Below are positions 16,719-24,172 of a stretch of DNA of 64,000 bases, piece by piece (within the stretch, counting starts at the first letter, position 1; every line of letters starts with the position of its first letter). The notes beneath the pieces were generated by a model. That model made no database searches, was not told where the DNA came from, and was given only the letters and a program-made list of their open reading frames with translations. Both the position numbers and the translations under genes were made by a program. Source of the DNA: Lachnospiraceae bacterium (GTDB lineage: Bacteria; Bacillota; Clostridia; Lachnospirales; Lachnospiraceae); assembly GCA_910574285.1 (NCBI GenBank), contig CAJTAL010000010.1:1-64000 (forward strand). Direction: 5' to 3'.

Positions 16719-19700
16719 ATGGAGCGGTTAAGGGTAGGAAGGCCGTCCGGCAGGGAAGAGATGCGTTATGCGCTTGAGGCGGCGCTTCTGTTGGGATTCC
16801 AGTCGGAGACGGCTGTTTTTCCGGTTGCTTCTCCTGACGGAGAGATCAGGATTCCGGGGACGGAGGATGAGTTGGCCGGGCTTTGGAAGCTTGAGGATTC
16901 CGTGATACCGGAAGGGTATCTTCCGGCAGAGAAGAAGGGACCGGTATTTGATCTGGATTTCAGAAAAGAGAAGGGACTTGAGTATCTATTTTCGAAAGGT
17001 TTGTTTTTACAGGATGAAGATGCCGATATGCTTCCGGATAAGCTGGCTGTGAAGCTTGTGCTCCCGGATGACACGGATGAGTGGATGCTTATGGCGGCGT
17101 GCAATATCGCGTTCCGCTTCGGGATGGAGACGACGGCTTATGAGGGAGGAATACTTGCGCCGGAGGGGTATGAGGGCAATGCGGTTGTATTTTCCTTCGC
17201 AGAGCAGGCAGAAGTCACTTATCAGGAGATGTCCGGCGCAGTACGGGTACATATCGCCGGAAAGGGAAAGGAGCTTTTGGAGCTTTCGAATCTTCTCTGT
17301 GAGAAATTCCCCCTCGCAGACGGCATATGGAAGAGCTGGAGGGATGTTCTTCTTGACTGGACCGATGATTTTGCCATGCGGGGAGCAGACGGTCAGCTCG
17401 CTTATCTTTCCGCGCTCTCCGGTAAGAAAGAGGGCTTAGCGTTATATGGGGCTTTGGAGATCAGCGAAGAGCAGAAAAAGCATTTTCCGGAAGCGCAGAT
17501 CTATAGTTATAAGTCTGGTAAGAAGATATACGAGAAGAATTACGAATTTCCCTGGGAGGCGGATATCTTTGAACAGGTTCTCAGGGAAGAGATATACCCG
17601 AAGCTTGCGCAGGGAGACAGGATAAGGGTTGAAGGTGCGGTCAGCGAAGATTATGCGGTGCGGGAGAAGATCTCTGAACGTATTCGGAAGGAAGCAGGTT
17701 TATTCGGCGCCGAAGCAGAGGAAGTCCGGCTGATCTGCGCCTATAAGCAGGGATATTCCTGGATGGACGAGGTTGTGATCCCGGCGGTAAGGGGACAGAA
17801 GACAGATCAGATTGAGATATTTTTCAAACCATTCCTGCCGGAAGGAGAAACCCTATGGCTTGATGAGAACGGGGCGACCCCGTCTTACCATAATCTGAAA
17901 GCGGACGACCCAGAGAGATGGTATGATCTTCCGATTCGATATCTGCAGGAATTGTATCCGATTCAGGATATTCTTACGGAGAAGTTATCTGTTCCGGAGG
18001 AAAAGGTGGTCTTCAAGGCTTACGAGGGTTCGGAAGAGCTGACTTATCTCTGCCGTGTGACAGATAAGGACGGCTGCGTCAGGGAGTTCAAGTATCTTGC
18101 CAGATATTCGGAGCGGCCGTATCTTGACGAATACCCGAATCTTGGGAAGGTACATCCGGCGACAGGGTATATCAGAGTCCTTGTAAATGAAAAGGAAGTG
18201 TTGAATCGGAAGCTTACGACGGATCTGGAGCGTATCTGGGATATTTATCAGAGTCAGGTATTGCCGGAATGCCGCGCTTATATAGAAGAGAAGACAGAAG
18301 GACAGGCTCATGCCGATATGCAGCCATTCTTTCAGAAGCTGGCTCTGGAGGTATGGGCAAGCGAGCCGGATTACCGGACAGGAAGCAGGGAAGATCTGAT
18401 CTCTTCACTGGATGCGCTGCATGAGGATATGTACTTCGTAGGAAGCGATTACTTCAAGAATTACGGCGTCCGGACAGTAGATGAGATCTTTGACGCGCCG
18501 GGGTTGATCCTGCCCGAGATTCATAAGAGGGAAGGCGCGCCGCAGTTTCGGGTAACTCTGTATGAGCGGCAGAAGGAAGAGGCATGTATTCTGTGCCGTG
18601 AAAAAGAAGCAAGGGACGGTCAGGAAGTACTGGAGAAAGAACGGAACAGAGATCAGATATCACTTAAGATTTCCAGGATTACCTGTAAAGACGGGAAACT
18701 GCTTCTTGAGATTCCGGTGAAGGGGGCGGCAGAGGATGTTGTCTGTGCCTATGCGAAGCTTTTTTCGGAAGGAATCCTTTCCGGCAGCCAGGAGATCGGC
18801 GGCTGCTATGAGATACACTTTACAGGGGAATTGGGCGGCAGTTATGAGGCAGCCGTACCTTCGAAGATGCCGGTTCCGGAGCGGAGTATTACGGAAATCA
18901 ACCTTCATGAGAAGGAACTGATCGGATATGAGACATGTCTTGAGGTGATAGAGGAGCTCAAAGGTGTGAAAGGTATCAGGATATTTGAGACTGCCAGGTC
19001 TTATCAGGGGCGGAAGCTTTACGGTATCTGGATTCTGCCGCATTATGAGGGGTATCTTTCCATGACGAAGCGATTAAGCCGATGTCCAAGCGAGATCATT
19101 AACGCGAGACACCATGCCAATGAAGTGTCCAGTACGAACGCCGCTTTTATCCTGCTTAAGAAACTTTTGACAGAGGACATTTATAAGGATCTTCCGCAGA
19201 AGCTTAATCTGGTGCTTGTCCCGATGGAGAATGTGGACGGAGCGGCGATCCATTATGAACTCCAGAAGGAGCATCCATACTGGAAGTTCCATGTGGCAAG
19301 ATTTAATGCTATAGGGAAGGAGTTCTATCATGACCATTTCCGGCAGGATACAATACATAGGGAAGCGATGGGACTGACCCGGCTCTTCGACAAATATATT
19401 CCGGACATGATCGTGGATAATCACGGGGTGCCGAGCCATGAGTGGGAGCAGCAGTTCTCCGGTTACACTTCGCCGTCCTATAAGGGCTTCTGGCTCCCGA
19501 GATCTCTGCTGTACGGATACTTCTGGTACGTAACGGATTCGGAATATAAGGATAATTATCCGGTTAATAAGAAGATGGAGGATGTGATCGCGGATAAGAT
19601 TGCAGAGGACTCGGAGATGGCGGCGTGGAACAGGGAGTGGAGCGCGCAGTTTGAGAAATATGCTCATGCATGGATGCCGAAGCTGTTCCCTGCAGACTAC

Positions 19701-20003
19701 TATAAAGATATGATCAACTACTGGATACCGTTTGCGTTTGATAAAAACCACAGGTATCCGTCCATTCGTTTTCCATGGATCACGACGGTGGCGTATACCA
19801 GCGAGGTTGCGGATGAGACGGCGCAGGGAGAGTACCTGAATCTGTGCGCGAGAGCGCATGTGGCCCACGATGAAGCGACGCTTCAGATGCTGATGGATGC
19901 GGCGCATATAAGAAGATGCCGCTTTATGTGCTGTGACGGAGAGATCTTTGCCGAATATTTGCGATTAAGGCCGATGATCGTAGAGGGTTCGGAGAAAAGA
20001 TAA
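16719..20003 (+). CDS. Large M14-family zinc carboxypeptidase
   Basis: A 1094-residue peptidase without signal peptide or membrane segment, so probably cytoplasmic. The M14 zinc site is in the C-terminal third: the HxxE motif in NARHHANEVSST (about 796-806), a later histidine in VDNHGVPSHEW (about 900) that may complete the site, and the likely catalytic glutamate in VAYTSEVADETAQG (about 1031). The N-terminal about 700 residues are not recognised and are far larger than a usual M14 propeptide. It opens a run of five same-strand genes with two other peptidases and a transporter pair. A role in trimming imported peptides is inferred from the motif and the neighbours. Confidence 0.82.
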   Translation: MERLRVGRPSGREEMRYALEAALLLGFQSETAVFPVASPDGEIRIPGTEDELAGLWKLEDSVIPEGYLPAEKKGPVFDLDFRKEKGLEYLFSKGLFLQDEDADMLPDKLAVKLVLPDDTDEWMLMAACNIAFRFGMETTAYEGGILAPEGYEGNAVVFSFAEQAEVTYQEMSGAVRVHIAGKGKELLELSNLLCEKFPLADGIWKSWRDVLLDWTDDFAMRGADGQLAYLSALSGKKEGLALYGALEISEEQKKHFPEAQIYSYKSGKKIYEKNYEFPWEADIFEQVLREEIYPKLAQGDRIRVEGAVSEDYAVREKISERIRKEAGLFGAEAEEVRLICAYKQGYSWMDEVVIPAVRGQKTDQIEIFFKPFLPEGETLWLDENGATPSYHNLKADDPERWYDLPIRYLQELYPIQDILTEKLSVPEEKVVFKAYEGSEELTYLCRVTDKDGCVREFKYLARYSERPYLDEYPNLGKVHPATGYIRVLVNEKEVLNRKLTTDLERIWDIYQSQVLPECRAYIEEKTEGQAHADMQPFFQKLALEVWASEPDYRTGSREDLISSLDALHEDMYFVGSDYFKNYGVRTVDEIFDAPGLILPEIHKREGAPQFRVTLYERQKEEACILCREKEARDGQEVLEKERNRDQISLKISRITCKDGKLLLEIPVKGAAEDVVCAYAKLFSEGILSGSQEIGGCYEIHFTGELGGSYEAAVPSKMPVPERSITEINLHEKELIGYETCLEVIEELKGVKGIRIFETARSYQGRKLYGIWILPHYEGYLSMTKRLSRCPSEIINARHHANEVSSTNAAFILLKKLLTEDIYKDLPQKLNLVLVPMENVDGAAIHYELQKEHPYWKFHVARFNAIGKEFYHDHFRQDTIHREAMGLTRLFDKYIPDMIVDNHGVPSHEWEQQFSGYTSPSYKGFWLPRSLLYGYFWYVTDSEYKDNYPVNKKMEDVIADKIAEDSEMAAWNREWSAQFEKYAHAWMPKLFPADYYKDMINYWIPFAFDKNHRYPSIRFPWITTVAYTSEVADETAQGEYLNLCARAHVAHDEATLQMLMDAAHIRRCRFMCCDGEIFAEYLRLRPMIVEGSEKR

Positions 20004-20034
20004 ATTATAGTTTACCTAGAAGGAGGAAATTTAT

Positions 20035-20712
20035 ATGGAACTGATTAAATTACTGGGTGTTGTGATCGTAATTGTCGGATTTGCGCTTAAGCTGGATTCA
20101 ATCCTGATCATTTTCCTGGCGCTTATCACTACGGGGATTGTAGGAGGCCTTGGAGTCGGCGGCCTCTTAGAGACCATCGGAGTGAATTTTGTGGCGAACA
20201 GAAGTATGGCGATCTTCATTATGATTCTTCTGATTACCGGTGTTCTGGAGAGGAACGGCCTCAGAGAAGCGGCTACCGACCTGATCAAGAAGGTAAAGGG
20301 AGCTACTGCCGGTAAGGTTGTGGCGGCATATGGTATCATGCGAGGCGCTTTTGGAGCATTTAACGTAGGCTTCGGAGGTGTTGCCGGCTTCGTCCGTCCG
20401 GTTGTCCTTCCGATGGCGGAGGCTGCGGTTAAGAATCAGGGACATGAGGCGAAGGAAGAGCATGTGGAAGATATCAAGGGAATGGCGTCCGCGATGGAGA
20501 ATATCACATGGTTCTTCTGGCAGGTACTTTTCGTAGGCGGCTCCGGCGGTATTCTGGTACAGAGTACCCTGGCTTCCCTCGGCTATGAGGTAGAGCTTAT
20601 AGAGCTTGCCGCGGCAGAGATACCGGTTGCGATCTTTGCTCTTATCGTCGGCTGTTCCGTGACGATTATGACAGATAAGAAACTTACGAAGAAGTACTAC
20701 GGTGACAAATAA
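20035..20712 (+). CDS. DUF969 membrane transporter subunit
   Basis: A 225-residue protein with about five or six membrane segments, matching DUF969 (start MELIKLLGVVIVIVGF, then LDSILIIFLALITTGIVGG, VLERNGLREAATDLI and FNVGFGGVAGFVRPVVLP). It occurs next to DUF979, as in other Bacillota, and the pair has been predicted to import 5-oxoproline or related peptide products because it neighbours pyroglutamyl peptidase. Here pcp is three genes downstream, which fits. AAGGAGG precedes ATG 20035. The transport role remains a prediction. Confidence 0.88.
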   Translation: MELIKLLGVVIVIVGFALKLDSILIIFLALITTGIVGGLGVGGLLETIGVNFVANRSMAIFIMILLITGVLERNGLREAATDLIKKVKGATAGKVVAAYGIMRGAFGAFNVGFGGVAGFVRPVVLPMAEAAVKNQGHEAKEEHVEDIKGMASAMENITWFFWQVLFVGGSGGILVQSTLASLGYEVELIELAAAEIPVAIFALIVGCSVTIMTDKKLTKKYYGDK

Positions 20713-20729
20713 GCAGGGGGTGTGAGAAT

Positions 20730-21683
20730 ATGGCTAACTTAAAATTTATACAGGTAAATGAAGTATTAGGCGCGAACCTGCTGAATATGGTGTGGGTGAT
20801 CATAGGCCTTATCGCGATCTACGCAGGAGTGAAAAACCTGCTTGATAACGAGAATCCGTCCAGATACGGTACTGCTCTTTTCTGGTGTTCCTTTGGCGTT
20901 GTGTGTGGATTCGGCACATGGCTTCCGGCAAAGCTTTCCGGCGTTCTTGTTATTGTTATGTGTCTGCCGCCGATCTTCAAGAAAGTGAAGGTAGGAAAGG
21001 TGGATACACCGTCCAAGGAGCATACCATTGAGCAGTATCAGAAGGTGGGAATGAAGATCTTCTTCCCGGCGGTCTGTGTAGGTATCTTTTCGCTTTTGTT
21101 TGCGTTTTTCAGTAATTTGAGTTCTATGGTAGCCGTTACACTTGGAGTTATCGTGGCGATGATCATTCTGATGGCCTACAACCCAAGCGAGAATAAACCG
21201 GCTGTATTTTTGAAAGAATCCGAGAGATTCCTTTCCATCATGGGACCTTTATGTATGCTTCCGCAGCTTCTGGGCTGTCTTGGCGGCGTATTTACGGCGG
21301 CAGGCGTCGGAGATGTTGTCGCAAGTATCGTGGAGAAGATCGTCCCGAAGGGAAATGTGAATGTCGGTATCATCGTATTTGCTATAGGTATGGCGATATT
21401 TACCATGATCATGGGAAATGCGTTCGCGGCAATTACGGTCATCACGGTTGGTATCGGCGGACCTTTCGTTCTGGCATACGGCGCCGACCCGGTAACCATC
21501 GGCATGCTTGCCCTTACCTGCGGTTACTGCGGTACTTTATGTACGCCGATGGCGGCGAACTTCAACATCGTTCCGGTGGCGATCCTGAATATGAAAGACC
21601 GCTGGGGCGTTATCAAGAAGCAGGTCCTTGTGGCGGTTATCATGCTGGTATTCCAGATCTGCTATATGATTATATTCAAATAA
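20730..21683 (+). CDS. DUF979 membrane transporter subunit
   Basis: A 317-residue protein with about nine hydrophobic segments, matching DUF979: VNEVLGANLLNMVWVIIGL near the start, GTALFWCSFG, GNAFAAITVITVGIGGPF and LTCGYCGTLCTPMAANFN. It starts 17 bases after the DUF969 stop with AGGGGGTG upstream, so they are co-expressed and probably form one transporter. The conserved tract CGYCGTLCTPMAANFN near the end is likely part of the substrate path. Confidence 0.88.
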   Translation: MANLKFIQVNEVLGANLLNMVWVIIGLIAIYAGVKNLLDNENPSRYGTALFWCSFGVVCGFGTWLPAKLSGVLVIVMCLPPIFKKVKVGKVDTPSKEHTIEQYQKVGMKIFFPAVCVGIFSLLFAFFSNLSSMVAVTLGVIVAMIILMAYNPSENKPAVFLKESERFLSIMGPLCMLPQLLGCLGGVFTAAGVGDVVASIVEKIVPKGNVNVGIIVFAIGMAIFTMIMGNAFAAITVITVGIGGPFVLAYGADPVTIGMLALTCGYCGTLCTPMAANFNIVPVAILNMKDRWGVIKKQVLVAVIMLVFQICYMIIFK

Positions 21684-21686
21684 GCA

Positions 21687-21736
21687 TCCCGTAGAAGTAC
21701 TGGTACATCATTAACGCAAAGCAGTACTAGACGGGA
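21687..21736 (+). other. Intergenic stem-loop inside the operon
   Basis: TCCCGT-AGAAGTACTG at 21687-21702 pairs with CAGTACT-AG-ACGGGA at 21722-21736. No T run follows, so it is unlikely to be a terminator. It may adjust mRNA stability between the transporter and aminopeptidase genes. Confidence 0.5.
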
Positions 21737-21761
21737 CGGTAAAGCAGGGAATGAGGAAAAG

Positions 21762-22751
21762 ATGACACGTAATATGGAGCGTGGCGCAAGAATTGTGATA
21801 GAAGAGTGGATGCGGGTAAAGAAATGGGATAAGCTTCTGATCGTTACGACGAAGGAACACCTGGAGGAGTCAAGGGCTCTTAGAAAATATGCGGTAAGAA
21901 AAGTACATTCCGTAAGCTCTTTGGTCGTGGAAGATATGGGAAGGCATGTAGGCGTCTTTTTTGATATGAACGAGGAAGTGTTCGACCCATATACTGCCGT
22001 AATCGCGGCTACGGATTACTCTCTTGTAACGACGAAGGCGGCTAAGCGCGCCATACAGAAGCATAAAAAATTCCTGTCACTTCCGCTGTCTACGAACGAC
22101 GGAAGATCATTGCTGGAATACGAATTCCTGATGATGGATACGAAGAAGAGCCGTCTGATGGCGAAGGTGATTATGAAATATCTCAGACACAGTACGGTCA
22201 TCCATATAACGACTCCGGCGGGGACGGATCTGAAGGTATATAAAGAAAAACGTAATCCCGGATTCTTCAATGGCGTGATCAAGGACGGCAAGGGATACTC
22301 GTCGGCGAGTATCGAGGTGTATGTCTCCATCGAAGAGACAAAGACGGAAGGCGTTCTCGTGCTGGACGGTTCTCTGGGATATATCGGCAGAGCTCAGGAA
22401 CCCACGAAGATTCTGTTTGAGAAGGGCAGGATAACGGAGATTGAAGGGACGCCTACCGGAGAACGGCTGCAAAAGTATATGGAGGATTACAGGGATGAAC
22501 GGATCTATATAGGAGGAGAATTTGGAATCGGCCTGAACTCTTACTCCAAGTGTCTGGGAAACTGCTATATCGAAGATGAATCGGCATATGGAACCTTCCA
22601 TATCGGACTCGGCAGGAATCTGGCCCTCGGCGGACAGCAGAATGCCAACGGGCATTTTGACCTTGTGTGTCTGGAACCGGATATCTATACGGATAACAGA
22701 CAGATCATGCAGCAGGGGAAGATCATTATACCGGAACCGGTGGTATATTAA
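21762..22751 (+). CDS. M29-like leucyl aminopeptidase
   Basis: A 329-residue soluble protein resembling the AmpS/M29 aminopeptidase group. The recognisable C-terminal metal-binding block reads GGEFGIGLNSY, IEDESAYGTFHIGLGRN and NGHFDLVCLEPDI, providing the Glu, His and Asp ligands expected for a two-metal site. The N-terminal half (TKEHLEESRALRKYA, VIAATDYSLVTTKAAKRA) fits the Rossmann-like domain of the family. GAGGAAAAG precedes ATG 21762. Placed between the transporter pair and pcp, it probably releases N-terminal residues from peptides. Some family members act on other substrates, so the exact specificity is open. Confidence 0.75.
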   Translation: MTRNMERGARIVIEEWMRVKKWDKLLIVTTKEHLEESRALRKYAVRKVHSVSSLVVEDMGRHVGVFFDMNEEVFDPYTAVIAATDYSLVTTKAAKRAIQKHKKFLSLPLSTNDGRSLLEYEFLMMDTKKSRLMAKVIMKYLRHSTVIHITTPAGTDLKVYKEKRNPGFFNGVIKDGKGYSSASIEVYVSIEETKTEGVLVLDGSLGYIGRAQEPTKILFEKGRITEIEGTPTGERLQKYMEDYRDERIYIGGEFGIGLNSYSKCLGNCYIEDESAYGTFHIGLGRNLALGGQQNANGHFDLVCLEPDIYTDNRQIMQQGKIIIPEPVVY

Positions 22752-22831
22752 ATTCAGTGTAAGAAAAGGTTGGATGTGTTATTGCTGTAAATGGCAATAC
22801 ATGTGGTATATTAAATTCAGTATAAGAAAAG
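22740..22831 (+). repeat. 29-bp direct repeat at a gene end
   Basis: GTGGTATATTAAATTCAG... occurs at 22740-22768 and again at 22803-22831 with one difference. The first copy covers the last codons and stop of the aminopeptidase gene. A short stem (ATTGC/GCAAT) lies between them. It looks like a local 63-base duplication of the 3' end. Confidence 0.85.
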
Positions 22832-22880
22832 CAGATGGTTGATAAATAAACAATAATGAGTGAGAAGGAGGTTATGAAAC

Positions 22881-23525
22881 ATGAAAGTATTAGTAACTGG
22901 GTTCGACCCTTTCGGAGGAGAACCGGTAAATCCGGCCTTTGAAGCCGTGAAGATGCTTCCTGATGAGATCGCGGGAGCAGAGATCATCAAGCTTGAGATA
23001 CCGACGGTATTCTCAAAATGCGGCCCGGCAGTAGAAGAGGGCATCAAGAAATATGAACCGGATATTGTCATTAACGTAGGACAGGCAGGCGGCCGTTCCT
23101 GTGTAACGATCGAACAGGTGGCGGTGAATCTGGCGGAAGCGCGTATTCCCGATAATGACGGGGAGCAGCCGTCGGACGAACCCGTACAGAAAGACGGGGC
23201 GCCGGCATATTATGCGACCATTCCGGTGAAAGCGATCGTCAAGAATATCCGGGATCATGGAATACCGTGTCATATTTCCTACACGGCGGGGACGTATGTG
23301 TGCAACTGCATCATGTACAATGTACTTCATATGGCGGCTACGAAGTATACCAATATCCGGGCAGGATTTATCCATGTACCTTTTGCCGCGCAGCAGGCGG
23401 TTGAGAAGCCGAACGGCACGCCGTTCATGTCGCTGGAGATGATTGCAAAATCTCTGGAATGCGCGATAGAAGCGACGGTAAAGAACGAACAAGATATTGC
23501 GGGGATAATGGGAGAGACTCATTAG
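22881..23525 (+). CDS. pcp: Pyroglutamyl-peptidase I
   Basis: A 214-residue C15 cysteine peptidase that removes N-terminal pyroglutamate (5-oxoproline) from peptides in the cytoplasm. The start MKVLVTGFDPFGGEPVNPAF is characteristic. The catalytic residues are in place: Glu78 (TIEQVAVN), Cys141 (AGTYVCN) and His165 (FIHVPF). Length is normal. A ribosome site (GAAGGAGG) precedes ATG 22881. It ends the peptide operon before a strong terminator. No 5-oxoprolinase gene (pxpABC) is in the window, so the fate of released 5-oxoproline is not shown. Confidence 0.96.
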   Translation: MKVLVTGFDPFGGEPVNPAFEAVKMLPDEIAGAEIIKLEIPTVFSKCGPAVEEGIKKYEPDIVINVGQAGGRSCVTIEQVAVNLAEARIPDNDGEQPSDEPVQKDGAPAYYATIPVKAIVKNIRDHGIPCHISYTAGTYVCNCIMYNVLHMAATKYTNIRAGFIHVPFAAQQAVEKPNGTPFMSLEMIAKSLECAIEATVKNEQDIAGIMGETH

Positions 23526-23544
23526 ATTATGAAATAAGATTATG

Positions 23545-23600
23545 AAGCAGCATTGCCGGTTTTTTGAAATCGGCAATGCTGCTTTGTCTTTTCTTTTTTT
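23545..23600 (+). terminator. Terminator of the peptide operon
   Basis: A perfect 14-pair stem (23545-23558 with 23571-23584, AAGCAGCATTGCCG) followed by a T-rich run to about 23600. Confidence 0.92.
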
Positions 23601-23604
23601 ATAC

Positions 23605-23664
23605 TTGACAGAGGTGATCTATTACTGTAGACTAAGAGATAAGAATAGGTCTATGAAAATAGAC
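23605..23664 (+). promoter_or_regulatory. Promoter and operator of the BlaI/BlaR1-like genes
   Basis: TTGACA (23605-23610), 17-base spacer, TAGACT (23628-23633). Just downstream lies a perfect dyad GTCTAT-GAAA-ATAGAC (23649-23664); the TAGAC half-site also occurs within the -10. This is well placed for autorepression by the BlaI-like protein that follows. Confidence 0.6.
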
Positions 23665-23732
23665 TAAATTGCCTGTACAGGATTGCGGGATGATATATTA
23701 TGACGAAAATGTATCGACAGGAGGAGTTAATC

Positions 23733-24092
23733 ATGGAGGATCTGAGATTATGCGACAGTGAATATCGGTTTATGTGCCTGGTATGGGAGATGACTCCGGT
23801 ACGCAGCGGAGATCTGGTAAAAGCAGCCCATGAACGGCTGGCCTGGAAGAAATCTACAACATATACGGTAATCAAAAAGCTTGCCGGGCGGGGCTTCCTG
23901 AGGAACGAGGATGCCCTTGTGACGGCATTGGTGCCGAAGGAAGCCTGCCAGGCTGCGGAGACGGATTATTTTATGGAGAGGACGTTCGAAGGATCACTTC
24001 CGAAGTTCGTGGCTGCTTTCCTAGGGAACCGGAAGATATCTGAGAAAGAAGCGAGAGAGATAAAGGCGATGATTGAGAACCATAAGGAATGA
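23733..24092 (+). CDS. BlaI/MecI-family repressor
   Basis: A 119-residue winged-helix repressor of the BlaI/MecI/CopY family. The DNA-binding part is typical: LCDSEYRFMCLVWEM, then the recognition region WKKSTTYTVIKKLAGRGFL, and a C-terminal dimerisation helix with a likely cleavage-prone stretch. It should repress its own operon until its partner M56 peptidase is activated. ATG 23733 is chosen for the AGGAGGAG six bases upstream rather than ATG 23700. The M56 gene follows 80 bases later. Although related to beta-lactam resistance repressors, no beta-lactamase is adjacent. Confidence 0.92.
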   Translation: MEDLRLCDSEYRFMCLVWEMTPVRSGDLVKAAHERLAWKKSTTYTVIKKLAGRGFLRNEDALVTALVPKEACQAAETDYFMERTFEGSLPKFVAAFLGNRKISEKEAREIKAMIENHKE

Positions 24093-24172
24093 TTTTGCGG
24101 GGATAAGAAGATGATCGAGCAGCAGGAAAAGCAGATGACTGGCATATAATAGATATCGAGGAGGTGCGGGGA

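Noticed and set aside
19074-19907. 277-codon frame antisense to the M14 peptidase
   Set aside because: The plus strand carries the zinc motifs; the antisense frame has no recognisable domain.
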